Shown here piece by piece: positions 29,219-39,352 of a stretch of DNA of 64,000 nt. Within the stretch, counting starts at the first letter, position 1; the number at the start of each line of letters is the position of its first letter. Position numbers and translations under genes: made by a program. Where the stretch lies: positions 62,001 through 126,000 of the forward strand of contig NZ_BBRB01000003.1 of NCBI RefSeq assembly GCF_000975055.1. The letters run 5' to 3'. The notes under the pieces were generated by a model, which was given only the letters and a program-made list of their open reading frames with translations, searched no databases and was not told the origin of the DNA. The stretch is from Demequina sediminicola (lineage in GTDB: Bacteria; Actinomycetota; Actinomycetes; Actinomycetales; Demequinaceae).

Positions 29219-31549
29219 CTAGCGTGCCACGCTCATGTGACACTCGGGTGCGTTCACCACCTCTCCGTGCCACAACATCAGGTCTCCGCAGGTGGTTGTC
29301 GAGACCACTGTGGCGCCCGCGCCCTGAAACAGCTGCGTTTGGTACATCGCCACGGTGGACGCCGCTGGGTGCCCGTAGTCGTTGTCCGCACCGGCGCTGA
29401 TGAGGGCCCAGCGCGCGTCAATCATCGTCGCCAACACCTCGGACTGGTGCGCTGAGCCATGGTGCGCCACCTTGACTGCATCGACCTGAACTGCCTCGAC
29501 GCCCTGGCCACGGAGGCTTGCGGCGAGCCTTTCTTGGGACGGCGGTTCAAGATCTCCGAGCGCGAGGACTGCCGACTTGCCTGTCGCTAGGGTCACGACA
29601 ATGCTCGCGTCGTTATCGCCTTCAGCCACAGGTGTTCCATCCTGGGAGCCAGGGAGTACCTCAAGGAACACGGCACCTACCTGCACTTCGAGACCGTCTC
29701 CAGGCACCATCACCGGCACGCTACGAGCGACCAGTTCGGCGTAGGCCTTTCCCTCAACTCCAGACTCGGAGATCCACGCCTGCCGTACTAGCGCCTCATC
29801 CATGACGGCACCGACCGCCCCGTCGTGATCGTGATCGGGATGCGTCAACACCAGCAAAGGGATCTCCGTGATGCCGTACCTGCGTAAACAATCCCTTGCC
29901 GCCACGGGGTCTTGTCCTGTGTCAATCACGACGGCCGTGTCGCTGCCGGCCCGTACCACCATCATGTCCCCTTGGCCTACGTCGCAGACCACCACCTCCC
30001 AATCTGCGTCTTCTGCCACCACTATCGTCGGCGCTACCGGGACACAGACGAGTGCGACGATCGAGGCAACCGCTGCCGCAGGAACCCAGATCCATCGACG
30101 CCGTGCACACAGCGCTACGAGCCCCACCACGGCCACGAAAGTTGCACCGACGATGCCTGGGAGGTCATCGCTCCAGGGCACCCACGCACCTGGAGCATCG
30201 GCTGTGGCCGCTGCGATGCGAGCGACGGGCGTGGCAGCGAGCGCACACAGGTGAGCGGCGATACTCGAGAGCGCGGGCACCCAAGTACCAGTGAGCACCG
30301 TGACTCCACCTGTGATCATGACCAGCGGCAGAAACGGTGCCGCAGCGACGTTTGCGAGCACCGAATACACGCCAATGCCGGGGTTGAGCACCACAAGTAG
30401 CGGCAGCAACGCCAGCTGGGCCGCTACGGGAATCGACAGCGCAGACGCCATCCTTGGCGACATCACACGCGCCCATCTGCGTGCCATCAGCGGTGCGGCG
30501 ATGACAATCGCGGTGACCGCGACCACAGACATGGCAAACCCGATCTCGGTGGCTACTTGCGGGAAGACATGCATCAGCACCACGACCGTGACACACATCG
30601 CCGGAACCGCCCGTGCACGGCGTCCAAGCACAAGCGCAAGCGCTACAGCGAAAGCGAGTCCGCTAGCGCGCACCACCGAGGGTTGAGTGCCCACGAACGC
30701 GAGGAATCCTGCCGCCGCAAGGGCAACGGCTGCTCCTCGGACTGATCGAGGAACTCCTCTGCCTGCACACAGGTGCAACACGAGCATCGTCACGATCGCA
30801 AAGTGCGCTCCGGATACCGCCGTGAGGTGCGCCAGACCGGAGGTACGCATGTCATCGACTTGGGCTTCGGACATTGAGCGCGTGTCACCCGTGAGCATTC
30901 CACGCACAAGCCCTTTGACATCGGGGGAGAGCGTCTCGGTAGCGCGCATGAATCCGTCGGACAGCGCCGCCACAACACCGGTGGCGCGTTGTCGCTCAAC
31001 AACTTCAACGTCCCATGCCATGAGGCTTCGGTTGTCGCCTGGCGAACGTTGCAGGTCACCGACAACACGCAGCCGCTCGCCCCTGCCGGCGTCCTCTGCC
31101 ATGGCGATCGTCGCACTTGCATGTGCAGGAAATTGGCCACCCTCGCCCCACGCGCGGAGTGTGACTGGCACAAGGAACCGCGTCTCGCCGTAAACCGCCA
31201 TCGCCCGGCTCTCCCCCACGACGGTGACGTCCATCTCAATAGCGTCGGCGTTGACGGCAGCGTCGAGACTCAACCTCGTTTCGCCGCCGGGAAGGCCGCC
31301 CAGATACTGATGCGCGTGGACAGCAAGACCCGTGGTGGCGACAAGTGCGCAAGCGAGCATTGCCGCTGCACCTACATGGGAACTGCGGCTCCCCTGCTTC
31401 GCAGAGAACACCACTACCGCCGCCACACACGCCACAGCGCCTCCCACTGCCGCCACATGCCACCACGGCGTCCCGGTGAGTACCAATGCGGCAGCAACCC
31501 AGGCCGCGCCCGCTGGGACAATCAACCGCGCGTCGTGCGGGACGTTCAC
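29219..31549 (-). CDS. comEC: ComEC/Rec2 family DNA-uptake channel protein
   Basis: A 776-residue polytopic membrane protein. A DUF4131-like N-terminal part is followed by the Competence domain with many membrane segments (SGLAHLTAVSGAHFAIVTMLVLHL). The C-terminal metallo-beta-lactamase-like domain has VVCDVGQGDMMVVRAGSDTAVVIDTGQ, LTHPDHDHDGA and KVAHHGSAHQSE. In competent bacteria it carries single-stranded DNA across the membrane. No pilus or other com genes are in the window, so natural transformation is not shown. It overlaps comEA by 4 bp. Confidence 0.9.
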   Translation of the reverse strand: MNVPHDARLIVPAGAAWVAAALVLTGTPWWHVAAVGGAVACVAAVVVFSAKQGSRSSHVGAAAMLACALVATTGLAVHAHQYLGGLPGGETRLSLDAAVNADAIEMDVTVVGESRAMAVYGETRFLVPVTLRAWGEGGQFPAHASATIAMAEDAGRGERLRVVGDLQRSPGDNRSLMAWDVEVVERQRATGVVAALSDGFMRATETLSPDVKGLVRGMLTGDTRSMSEAQVDDMRTSGLAHLTAVSGAHFAIVTMLVLHLCAGRGVPRSVRGAAVALAAAGFLAFVGTQPSVVRASGLAFAVALALVLGRRARAVPAMCVTVVVLMHVFPQVATEIGFAMSVVAVTAIVIAAPLMARRWARVMSPRMASALSIPVAAQLALLPLLVVLNPGIGVYSVLANVAAAPFLPLVMITGGVTVLTGTWVPALSSIAAHLCALAATPVARIAAATADAPGAWVPWSDDLPGIVGATFVAVVGLVALCARRRWIWVPAAAVASIVALVCVPVAPTIVVAEDADWEVVVCDVGQGDMMVVRAGSDTAVVIDTGQDPVAARDCLRRYGITEIPLLVLTHPDHDHDGAVGAVMDEALVRQAWISESGVEGKAYAELVARSVPVMVPGDGLEVQVGAVFLEVLPGSQDGTPVAEGDNDASIVVTLATGKSAVLALGDLEPPSQERLAASLRGQGVEAVQVDAVKVAHHGSAHQSEVLATMIDARWALISAGADNDYGHPAASTVAMYQTQLFQGAGATVVSTTTCGDLMLWHGEVVNAPECHMSVAR

Positions 31550-32340
31550 ACCGTGGCCGCCCCCTCGATGTTGGCGACAGTCGCCGGACCAATACCTGAA
31601 ACTCGCGTGAGGTCTTGGAGCGACGCATAGTTCCCGTTCGCCTCTCGGTCCTCGACAATCCGTGCTGCTGTCACCGGCCCGATGCCGGGAAGAGTCTCCA
31701 GTACCGAGGCGCTCGCTGTATTCAGGTTGACCGGAGCGTCGGCTCCGTCTACGCCGCCGGATCCCGAACCTGCTCCCGCCACGCCATCGCCTGCCCCTGC
31801 GCCCGCACCGTCCTGATCCGGAACGAAGATCTGCTCACCATCCGTGACGACGCGTGCGAGGTTCACAGCGTCGAGGTTTGCGTCCTCCAGCGGGCCGCCC
31901 GCAGCGACGAGCGCATCGCTGACGCGTGCGGTGGAGGGCACGGAGACAATGCCGGGATTGGCAACTGCTCCCGCCACATGCACCACGGCCTCGGTGTTGT
32001 CAGCACTCGGAGACGGAACTGCAGAGATCATCGTGGCCACCGCAGCCTCCGGCATGGCGTTCACACTTGGCTGAGGTGTGGCCACAGGAGACGCGGCCAA
32101 GGTTGCGGGTCCAGTCACGGTGAATACCGCCCACACAGTGGCGGCGAGCAGAACCGCAGCAACAGTGAGAGTCACCGCGACGCGAGGCTCGATGCGCCAA
32201 CGAAAGCCTCGTGCGTGGTCCGGGATCTCACGGCCATGGGCAGCCTCATAGATTTGCGCCGCGCGAGTGTGGGCAGAGTCTCGCCACTGGCGCAGGGACG
32301 GCGACGGTGCGGCGGCACTCGAGGAGGGAGTTTCAGTCAC
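31546..32340 (-). CDS. comEA: ComEA-family DNA-binding protein
   Basis: A 264-residue membrane-anchored protein. A cytoplasmic N-terminus of ~55 residues leads to a membrane segment (VAVTLTVAAVLLAATVWAVFTV), an SLBB-like domain (VVHVAGAVANPGIVSVPSTARVSDAL), a Gly/Ala-rich linker, and a C-terminal pair of helix-hairpin-helix motifs (LPGIGPVTAARIVEDR and VSGIGPATVANIEG) that bind DNA. It is the first gene of comEA-comEC-holA. Confidence 0.92.
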   Translation of the reverse strand: MTETPSSSAAAPSPSLRQWRDSAHTRAAQIYEAAHGREIPDHARGFRWRIEPRVAVTLTVAAVLLAATVWAVFTVTGPATLAASPVATPQPSVNAMPEAAVATMISAVPSPSADNTEAVVHVAGAVANPGIVSVPSTARVSDALVAAGGPLEDANLDAVNLARVVTDGEQIFVPDQDGAGAGAGDGVAGAGSGSGGVDGADAPVNLNTASASVLETLPGIGPVTAARIVEDREANGNYASLQDLTRVSGIGPATVANIEGAATV

Positions 32341-32431
32341 CCTTCGACGCTAGAGACGCACGCGCAGAACTGGGGCGTGGCAAGGCAAATGAGGGGAATG
32401 GGTGCGGCCACGCTCGACCTGGGGACAGCGG

Positions 32432-33301
32432 CTATTCCAAGGATGTCAGCACGTCAAAGTCCGCCGCGACAATCGCGAGCGCACCTGGACCTGCATGCAC
32501 GGCAAGCACAGCACTGACGTCGGCTTGCACCACTGACGAGAGACCTTCGTGACGCATACGCAAGGTTCGCACGGCGTCATCGCCCGCGTCCGGATGGCCC
32601 ACCGTCATAACACCAACGGCCGGCGCATCCATCTCTTCGATAGCCGCACTGGCGGTCGCAAGCACGGCGTCACGTGCACGCGGAGTGGAACGGACACGGT
32701 GTGTGACGTGCACTTCCCCGTCAATGATTTCCAACACGGGCCGCACACTAAGCATGCGCCCCATTGCTGCCGCGGCGGAAGAGATGCGTCCGCCACGATG
32801 AAGGTATTCAAGGGTGTCGACTGTAAACACACACGTTGCACTCGCCGCTACTTCACGCGCCACATCGGCAATCTGTTCTGCGTCAGCTCCGGCGCGTCCG
32901 GCGCGAGCCGCGGCAATGGCCGTGAAGCCAGTGGCCAACGCCACCGACTGTGTATCTATCACCGTAACCGGGATGTCCACGGCATCGGCCGCGACTTCCG
33001 CGTTCCCCACGGTCCCTGACATCGACGAGCCAATCAACACAGCCACTACAGCCGATGCGCCACTTGCCTCTGCGCGACGGTACGTCTGAGCAAAGGCCTC
33101 AACTGAAGGCTGCGACGTGCTGACCTGACGATCGTCGGCCAGCGCCTCCAATATCTGGGCATGAGTGATCGACACACCCTCATCGAAGGTCTCGTCGCCG
33201 ATGCAGATGGTCAACGGCACCACAACGATGTCGTACTCAGCTGCAAGACGCTCAGGGAGCGATGCGGCAGAGTCCGTCACCACCACGGTATGACCGGTCA
33301 T
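32432..33301 (-). CDS. DegV-family fatty-acid-binding protein
   Basis: A 289-residue DegV protein. TVVVTDSAASLPERLAAEYDIVVVPLTICIGDETFDEG opens the fold; STSQPS and SSMSGTVGNA line the ligand pocket; IDTQSVALATGF is also typical. FakB members of this family deliver fatty acids to the FakA kinase; FakA is not in this window. It is transcribed in the same direction as comEA, 91 bp upstream of it. Confidence 0.9.
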   Translation of the reverse strand: MTGHTVVVTDSAASLPERLAAEYDIVVVPLTICIGDETFDEGVSITHAQILEALADDRQVSTSQPSVEAFAQTYRRAEASGASAVVAVLIGSSMSGTVGNAEVAADAVDIPVTVIDTQSVALATGFTAIAAARAGRAGADAEQIADVAREVAASATCVFTVDTLEYLHRGGRISSAAAAMGRMLSVRPVLEIIDGEVHVTHRVRSTPRARDAVLATASAAIEEMDAPAVGVMTVGHPDAGDDAVRTLRMRHEGLSSVVQADVSAVLAVHAGPGALAIVAADFDVLTSLE

Positions 33302-33356
33302 AGTCTCAACCTAGCGACGTGACGCGTGCCTGGCTATGCAGGCGCGCCACTTGTGG

Positions 33357-34178
33357 TCAGTCAGACCCGCGTGTCAAACGCTGGCGCCGTGACTCGTAGA
33401 GGACCACAGTCGCCGCGTTGGCAGCATTCAGCGAGCTTGCCGCACCCGTCATGGGAACTCTGACGCAGACGTCCGCCTTGTCCCGCCAAGCTCGAGAAAG
33501 CCCCTTGGTCTCGTTACCAATGAGCACGACGGACGGTTGTGCAAAGTCGAAGTCCCAGAGGTCAACGTCTCCGTCTTCATCGGTGGACACGAGGACTGGC
33601 GACAACCCAGCGTCCTGGGCCGCGCCGAGCCACGGATCCAACGCTGAAGGGCCCTCGACGGAGGCAAACGGGAGAGTGAAGAGTGAGCCAGTCGAAGCAC
33701 GCACACACTTCGGGTCATAGAAGTCCGCAGCGTGCCCTGAGGTCACCACCCCAGCACCACCGAGAGCATCGACTGAACGAACAATCGCTCCGAGATTGCC
33801 TGGCTGGGTTGGACGATCAAAGACAACGACTGGCGATGCCGGCTTTAAAGGGACCTGTTCCAGCCCCAACCCTCGTACAACGAACACGCCGAACAGTTCC
33901 GCGCTCCCCGACTCCTTCTCGGACAGTTCCGCGAACAAATCACTGCGCACGGCCGTCGTCGAGTGCGCCTCCCTCATCACGCCCTGAGCCCACGATGAAA
34001 GATGCGAATCCACGTCGTGGTAGACCGAGTTAAGCTCCCAGCCTGCGTCAAGCGCCATACGCATCGGCCGCACGCCATGCACGACGAAGAGTCCACGACG
34101 AAAACGCTTGCTTCGGTTCGTCAGGAGTGCTTCCAACTCCTGAAAGCCAGCATTGCGCGACATGATTTTGCGGTTCAT
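33357..34178 (-). CDS. TrmH/SpoU-family RNA methyltransferase
   Basis: A 273-residue SPOUT 2'-O-methyltransferase. An N-terminal substrate-binding domain (FVVHGVRPMRMALDAGW) is followed by the knot: VVVFDRPTQPGNLGAIVRSVDALGG, VLIGNETKGLSRAWRDKADVCVRVPMTGAASSLNAANAATVVLYE. The substrate RNA cannot be named. ATG 34178 is supported by AAGGGGTGG upstream; a longer frame adds a Gly/Arg-rich stretch unlike the family. Confidence 0.88.
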   Translation of the reverse strand: MNRKIMSRNAGFQELEALLTNRSKRFRRGLFVVHGVRPMRMALDAGWELNSVYHDVDSHLSSWAQGVMREAHSTTAVRSDLFAELSEKESGSAELFGVFVVRGLGLEQVPLKPASPVVVFDRPTQPGNLGAIVRSVDALGGAGVVTSGHAADFYDPKCVRASTGSLFTLPFASVEGPSALDPWLGAAQDAGLSPVLVSTDEDGDVDLWDFDFAQPSVVLIGNETKGLSRAWRDKADVCVRVPMTGAASSLNAANAATVVLYESRRQRLTRGSD

Positions 34179-34288
34179 GACGAAATCCACCCCTTGTTCA
34201 ACTCCGCGTCCACAGCCGGCTCGCCCGTCGCCGCGGCGACAGACGGCCAAGCCTTGGAGTCAAAAATACCGAGGAGGTGCCTACTTGG

Positions 34289-36811
34289 CTATGCAGGAAC
34301 GATATTGACGACCTTGGGCGCCCGCACAATGACGGTCCGGATCTCGGCGCCGTCGAGCGCGCGTACTACGCGGGGCGCGGCCAAAGCCATCTCCCGTAAC
34401 TCGTCTTCACCGATGCTCGGCGGCACCTCGAGGCGCTCGCGCACCTTGCCCTTGATCTGCACCACACAGGTCACGGTGTCTTCCACGAGTAGCGACTCGT
34501 CTACGTCGAGCCACCCCCCGCGGGCTACGTTCTCGTGTCCGAGCATCGACCACATGTCCTCGGCGCAATACGGTGCCACCAGGCTCAGGAGAACAGCCAC
34601 GGCCTCTGCCGCCTCGCGCACGGCAGGGTCAGCAGGACCTGCACCCGAATCGATGGCCTTACGCGTGACATTCACCAGTTCCATGGTGCGGGCCACGACC
34701 ACATTGAAGCGGAAGCCTTCGGCCAGTTCAGCGCACTCATGCATGGTCTTGTGGGTCGAGGCGCGTAGAGCCGCGTCACCCGTCGAGGGGTCAACGCCCG
34801 GCTCGGACGTCACGTCACGTGCCAAACGCCATGCACGTGCGAGGAACTTTGCTGATGCCCCAGGCGACACGTCGGCCCAGTCAATGTCGTCCTCTGGCGG
34901 GCCTGCAAACACCATCGTGAGGCGCACGGAGTCCACTCCGAACTCGTCAAGTTGCTCGCCCAAACGGACCACGTTGCCGCGCGACTTTGACATCGCGGAG
35001 CCTTCCATCTGCACCATGCCCTGATTGAGCAGCGCGGTAAATGGCTCGTTAAAGTCCACCAAGCCCATATCGTTCAATGCCTTGGTGAAGAACCGCGAGT
35101 ACAGCAGGTGAAGGATCGCGTGCGTCACGCCGCCCACGTACTGATCGATGGGTGCCCACTTCTTGGTGTCCTCCGGATCGAAGGGGCCATCGGTCTTCTG
35201 TGGGTTCAGGTAGCGCAAGTAGTACCAGGACGAGTCGACGAACGTGTCCATGGTGTCGGTGTCACGCTTGGCAGGCTTGCCGCAGTCGGGGCATTCGGTG
35301 TTGACCCACTCAGTTGCGGCGCCCAGGGGCGATGAACCCTTGGGCTTGAGGTCCAGCCCTTCAGCCGGCGGCAACTCGATGGGGAGCTGTTCATCGGGGA
35401 CGCGCACTTCACCACAGTCGTCACAGTGGACGATCGGAATGGGCGTACCCCAGTAGCGCTGGCGGGAAATCAGCCAGTCGCGCAGACGGTAGTTGCGTGC
35501 CGACTTACCCAATCCCTTGTCTTCAAGGTCCGCGGAAATGGCGGAAATGGCATCGGCCTTTGACAGTCCGTCCAGGTCACCCGAGTTGATAACGGTGCCG
35601 TCACCTGTCGCGGCCACGCCCGATGTGGCGGGGTCCTCAACGGGTTTTCCGTCCTCGTCGCGGACATCCAGAACGACGCGCACCGGCAGATCCATCGCAC
35701 GCGCGAAGTCGAGGTCGCGCTGATCGTGAGCAGGCACGGCCATGACCGCGCCGTGGCCGTAGTCAGCCAAGACGTAGTCCGAAGCCCAGATCGGCAGGCG
35801 CTCGCCGTTCACGGGGTTCGTGGCGTAGCGGTTCAGGAACACACCCGTCTTGGGTCGGTCCGTGGCGAGGCGATCGATGTCCGATGCCGCACGCACCTCC
35901 TCGACGTACGCGTCGAAGGCCTGCTTCACGTCGGCATCGGCCCCCTGCACCAATTCCGCGGCAAGGTCAGAGTCAGCGGCAACGACCATGAACGTCGCGC
36001 CATGGAGGGTGTCGGGACGGGTCGTGTAAATGTCGATGGGCTCGTCACGGCCCTCGATGCGGAACTGCACGTCGGCGCCTTCAGAGCGGCCGATCCAGTT
36101 GCGCTGCATCGCGATCACCTTGGACGGCCAGGTGCCCTCGAGTTCCTGGAGATCGTCGAGCAGACGGTCCGCATAGTCAGTGATCTTGAAGTACCACTGG
36201 TTCAACTTCTTTTTGGTGACTGGGGTGTCGCAACGCTCACACAGGCCAGCAACGACCTGTTCGTTGGCGAGCACGGTCTGATCCTTGGGGCACCAGTTAA
36301 CGGCACTGTGCTTGCGGTATGCCAGGCCCTTCTCGTGCATTCGCGTGAACAGCCACTGGTTCCAGTGGTAGTACTCAGGACGGTGCGTAGCGAGGACGCG
36401 GTCCCAGTCGAATGAGCAGGCGTAACGCTCCATGGAGGCACGCTGCTGTGCAATGTTGTCCTCGGTCCAACCGCGCGGGTCCAGACCACGATTGATGGCG
36501 GCGTTCTCGGCGGGCAGCCCGAACGAGTCCCAACCAATGGGGTGCAGCACGTTAAAGCCGCGCTGGACCCAGTAACGAGCAATGACGTCGCCGAGCGCGT
36601 AGGCCTCGGCGTGTCCCATGTGAAGGTCGCCCGAGGGGTACGGGAACATGTCGAGCACGTACTTGGTGGGGCGCTCGTCGGTAGGGTCCGACGACCGGAA
36701 CGGCTGGGTCTCGCGCCACACGGGCAGCCAGCGCTCTTCGATATCGCGGAAGTTGTACCGGGTCTCGTCAGTCTGGGGCGTTTCAGTCACTCCGCGATTG
36801 TACCGGCGCAC
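34289..36811 (-). CDS. leuS: Leucyl-tRNA synthetase
   Basis: An 840-residue class I synthetase. [20 protein letters not shown] holds the HIGH-like motif; [17 protein letters not shown] and [28 protein letters not shown] are conserved; [11 protein letters not shown] is the KMSKS loop. GTG 36811 has GGAGGG a few bases upstream. GTG 36790 is an alternative: it lies 6 bp after TACAAT and could be the start of a leaderless mRNA. It is divergent from mogA. Confidence 0.95.
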   Translation of the reverse strand: MRRYNRGVTETPQTDETRYNFRDIEERWLPVWRETQPFRSSDPTDERPTKYVLDMFPYPSGDLHMGHAEAYALGDVIARYWVQRGFNVLHPIGWDSFGLPAENAAINRGLDPRGWTEDNIAQQRASMERYACSFDWDRVLATHRPEYYHWNQWLFTRMHEKGLAYRKHSAVNWCPKDQTVLANEQVVAGLCERCDTPVTKKKLNQWYFKITDYADRLLDDLQELEGTWPSKVIAMQRNWIGRSEGADVQFRIEGRDEPIDIYTTRPDTLHGATFMVVAADSDLAAELVQGADADVKQAFDAYVEEVRAASDIDRLATDRPKTGVFLNRYATNPVNGERLPIWASDYVLADYGHGAVMAVPAHDQRDLDFARAMDLPVRVVLDVRDEDGKPVEDPATSGVAATGDGTVINSGDLDGLSKADAISAISADLEDKGLGKSARNYRLRDWLISRQRYWGTPIPIVHCDDCGEVRVPDEQLPIELPPAEGLDLKPKGSSPLGAATEWVNTECPDCGKPAKRDTDTMDTFVDSSWYYLRYLNPQKTDGPFDPEDTKKWAPIDQYVGGVTHAILHLLYSRFFTKALNDMGLVDFNEPFTALLNQGMVQMEGSAMSKSRGNVVRLGEQLDEFGVDSVRLTMVFAGPPEDDIDWADVSPGASAKFLARAWRLARDVTSEPGVDPSTGDAALRASTHKTMHECAELAEGFRFNVVVARTMELVNVTRKAIDSGAGPADPAVREAAEAVAVLLSLVAPYCAEDMWSMLGHENVARGGWLDVDESLLVEDTVTCVVQIKGKVRERLEVPPSIGEDELREMALAAPRVVRALDGAEIRTVIVRAPKVVNIVPA

Positions 36812-36830
36812 TCACCCTCCGCCCATTCCC

Positions 36831-36892
36831 CGCCAGATGGCTGTTTTTTGCTGTTTTGAGGCGCCACAACAGCGAAATGGAGCCACTTGGCG
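36831..36892. repeat. 62-bp nested palindrome, copy E3
   Basis: Outer arms CGCCAGATGGCT (36831-36842) and AGCCACTTGGCG (36881-36892) pair except at two positions. Inner arms GCTGTT (36850-36855) and AACAGC (36868-36873) are perfect. Both gaps are 7 bp. It lies between the divergent starts of leuS and mogA, so it is not a terminator. It matches E5 at about 46 of 62 positions in the same orientation. Confidence 0.8.
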
Positions 36893-36974
36893 AGCGAGAG
36901 GTAGTCGGGGTGGGCGCAACATCACCGTCACATCACTTCCCTAGACTGACCACACCCCACCATCAGGAGAGCCG

Positions 36975-37472
36975 ATGCCGTCACTAGCGGACGTGCCCGT
37001 CACCGTCATCACGGTGTCAGACAGGCGTGCGGCCGGGCAGGAAGACGACACCACCGGCCCGCTCCTAGCCGATGCCTGGGCTCAGCTAGGTGCAGCGGTC
37101 ACGTCGCACATCGTCCCCGACGGCATCGAGTCCGTCACAAGCGCGCTCACCGCGGCGATCACGGCGGGCAGCCGCCTCATCGTCACCACCGGCGGCACAG
37201 GGGTCGCTCCGCGGGACCTGACTCCCGAGGCCACTGCCCCGCTGCTCACCCAATATCTTCCCGGGATTCCTGAACTGCTGCGCCGCGAGGGCGCCCAGCA
37301 CACCCCCATGGCAGCCGTGTCGCGAGGGCTGGCAGGCGTCAGTGCCCCTCCGGAGCGTGCACTCATCATCAATCTGCCAGGCTCACCCGGGGCCGTACGC
37401 GAGGCCATTGCCACCCTCACTCCCCTGCTCCCACACCTGATCGAGCAAATCGACGGAGGCGACCACGCATGA
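36975..37472 (+). CDS. mogA: Molybdopterin adenylyltransferase-type protein (MogA/MoaB)
   Basis: A 165-residue protein that activates molybdopterin by adenylylation before molybdenum insertion by MoeA. VTVITVSDRRAAGQEDDTTGPLL, IVTTGGTGVAPRDLTPEAT and LIINLPGSPGAVREA are family motifs. AGGAG lies about 6 bp upstream of ATG. It overlaps moaE by 4 bp. MogA and MoaB subfamilies are hard to separate by eye. Confidence 0.9.
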   Translation: MPSLADVPVTVITVSDRRAAGQEDDTTGPLLADAWAQLGAAVTSHIVPDGIESVTSALTAAITAGSRLIVTTGGTGVAPRDLTPEATAPLLTQYLPGIPELLRREGAQHTPMAAVSRGLAGVSAPPERALIINLPGSPGAVREAIATLTPLLPHLIEQIDGGDHA

Positions 37473-37900
37473 CTGCACGCCCGGTAGCGATCGCACGCGT
37501 CACGACGGAGCCCCTGGACCTCACTGCGCACATCTCAGCCGTCGCGTCCCCTGCCGACGGCGCCGTCGCCACCTTTGCCGGCCTCGTACGTGACCACGAC
37601 CCCTCCGTCGAAGGCCGCGTTGAGGCCCTTGAGTATTCAGCCCACCCCGACGCGCAAACCGTGCTCGCCCACATCGCCGCCGAGGTAGCCGGCCAAGGCG
37701 ACATTGCCGTTGCCGTCACCCACCGCATCGGCTATCTCACCGTAGGCGAGGCAGCCATAGTGGCGGCCGTCGCATCGGCTCACCGAGCGGAGGCCTTTGA
37801 CGCCTGCCGAGAACTTGTGGAACGCATCAAAGCAGAAGTGCCACTGTGGAAACGCGAAGTGCTCACCGACGGCTCACACACATGGGTAGGAATCGTATGA
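37469..37900 (+). CDS. moaE: Molybdopterin synthase catalytic subunit
   Basis: A 143-residue MoaE that transfers sulfur from MoaD thiocarboxylate to cPMP. GAVATFAGLVRDHDPSVEGRVEALEYSAHP, HRIGYLTVGEAAIVAAVASAHR and KAEVPLWKREVLTDGSHTWVG contain the conserved lysines. MoaD, its partner, is encoded at 42605-42841. Overlaps both neighbours by 4 bp. Confidence 0.95.
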   Translation: MTARPVAIARVTTEPLDLTAHISAVASPADGAVATFAGLVRDHDPSVEGRVEALEYSAHPDAQTVLAHIAAEVAGQGDIAVAVTHRIGYLTVGEAAIVAAVASAHRAEAFDACRELVERIKAEVPLWKREVLTDGSHTWVGIV

Positions 37901-38898
37901 CTCACCCAGGACTCACCGACCGTTTTGGACGCGTCCATCGCGACCTGCGGATCTCGCTCACGGACCGATGCTCCCTTCGCTGCACCTACTGCATGCCCGC
38001 CGAGGGTGTTCAGTGGCTTCAGCGCGACACCATGTTGACCACCGACGAGATTGTGCGCGTCGCGAGGGTCGCCGTGGACATGGGGATCAATGAGATTCGC
38101 CTCACAGGTGGTGAGCCGCTATTGCGGGCCGATGTCGTGGACGTGGTGGACCGGCTCAGCAACCTCAGAGGACCGGCGGGCCACCCAGAACTTTCCGTGA
38201 CCACCAACGCCTTGCGGCTACCCGCGCTGGCAGACAAACTGCACGACGCCGGGCTGAAGCGAGTCAACGTCTCGCTCGATACATTGCGTCGCGACCGGTT
38301 TATCGAGTTGACGCGCCGCGACAAGCTGACGGAGACGCTCGCAGGCATCGCAGCAGCCGAAGCCGCGGGGCTCACCCCCATCAAGATCAACGCTGTCGCG
38401 ATGCGCGGCGTGAACGACGATGAAGTGGTGGACCTCACCCAGTTCTGTGTGGATCGCAGCTATCAGATGCGGTTCATCGAGCAGATGCCGCTCGACCCTG
38501 GCCACACGTGGGACCGCAAAGAAATGGTCACCGGCGAAGAGATTCTTGCTCAGTTGACGCAACGATGGACCCTGACGGAACGAGGCGACCGCGGCGCCGC
38601 ACCTGCACAAGTGTGGGACATCGACGGCGGGCCATCGTCGGTAGGAGTGATCGCATCCGTCACGGCACCCTTCTGTGGAACCTGTGACCGGGTGCGGCTC
38701 ACCGCCGATGGACAGTTGCGCGCCTGCCTTTTTGCCCGCCAAGAGTCGGACATTCGCGGACTGCTTCGCGACGGGTCTGACGATGAGGCACTGGCCGATG
38801 CCATTGCCGCCTGCCTACAGCTCAAACGGCCCGGGCACGATATCGATAACCCCGATTTCCTTCAGCCCGACCGGCCCATGAGCGCAATCGGCGGATAG
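37897..38898 (+). CDS. moaA: GTP 3',8-cyclase
   Basis: A 333-residue radical SAM enzyme for the first Moco step. The N-terminal cluster is CSLRCTYCMP; the C-terminal cluster cysteines are in CGTCDRVRLTADGQLRACLF. The required C-terminal Gly-Gly tail (SAIGG) is present. ATG 37897 overlaps the moaE stop by 4 bp. Its stop codon lies inside the left arm of the inverted repeat at 38895-38937. Confidence 0.96.
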   Translation: MTHPGLTDRFGRVHRDLRISLTDRCSLRCTYCMPAEGVQWLQRDTMLTTDEIVRVARVAVDMGINEIRLTGGEPLLRADVVDVVDRLSNLRGPAGHPELSVTTNALRLPALADKLHDAGLKRVNVSLDTLRRDRFIELTRRDKLTETLAGIAAAEAAGLTPIKINAVAMRGVNDDEVVDLTQFCVDRSYQMRFIEQMPLDPGHTWDRKEMVTGEEILAQLTQRWTLTERGDRGAAPAQVWDIDGGPSSVGVIASVTAPFCGTCDRVRLTADGQLRACLFARQESDIRGLLRDGSDDEALADAIAACLQLKRPGHDIDNPDFLQPDRPMSAIGG

Positions 38899-38937
38899 CG
38901 CCGCTTAGGGTAGATACAGGCGCATCTGCGGCGCTAT
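38895..38937. promoter_or_regulatory. Perfect 10-bp inverted repeat, candidate operator of the HTH-Mop/mod operon
   Basis: ATAGCGCCGC (38895-38904) and GCGGCGCTAT (38928-38937) are exact complements 23 bp apart. The right arm overlaps TATTGT (38935-38940), a plausible -10 that would place transcription start at or next to the ATG at 38948. It could be an operator for the adjacent HTH-Mop protein. A hairpin terminator for moaA is possible but no T-tract follows. Confidence 0.55.
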
Positions 38938-38947
38938 TGTGGCTTTC

Positions 38948-39352
38948 ATGCCGCACTTGCGTATCACCGAAGCCGCCGCACTGCTTGGAGTGTCCGACGA
39001 CACCGTCCGGCGCTGGATCGACTCAGCCGCGCTCGCGACATCTCGTGACGCCGCGGGACGCATCCTCATTGACGGCGTTGACGTTGCCCAGTATGCGAGC
39101 GAGCGCGCCCGTCACACCAGCGACGAAACCGGCATGGCAAGGTCCGCGCGAAACCAGTTCACGGGCATTGTCACCGCAGTCCACACCGATGCGGTCATGG
39201 CGCAGGTGGAGCTCCAATGCGGCCCACATCGCGTCGTGTCACTCATGAGCTCCGAAGCAGTGCGCGACCTGAGCCTTGAACCCGGGGTTGTTGCCACCGC
39301 CATCGTCAAAGCCACCAACGTCATCGTCGAACGCGACACGAGGCGCGCGTGA
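38948..39352 (+). CDS. HTH-Mop (TOBE) molybdate-binding regulator
   Basis: A 134-residue protein. Residues ~3-55 form an excisionase/MerR-type helix-turn-helix (LRITEAAALLGVSDDTVRRWIDSA). Residues ~65-130 are a single Mop/TOBE domain (NQFTGIVTAVHTDAVMAQVELQCG and ATAIVKATNVIVER), which binds molybdate in ModE and Mop proteins. It differs from ModE in its DNA-binding domain. It is the first gene of the mod operon, overlapping modA by 4 bp, so it probably senses molybdate and controls uptake. ATG 38948 is close to a -10 and may be leaderless. Confidence 0.85.
   Translation: MPHLRITEAAALLGVSDDTVRRWIDSAALATSRDAAGRILIDGVDVAQYASERARHTSDETGMARSARNQFTGIVTAVHTDAVMAQVELQCGPHRVVSLMSSEAVRDLSLEPGVVATAIVKATNVIVERDTRRA

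Noticed and set aside
29219..32340. Evidence for natural competence
   Set aside because: comEA and comEC alone are widespread in non-transformable actinobacteria; no pilus or regulatory competence genes are in the window.
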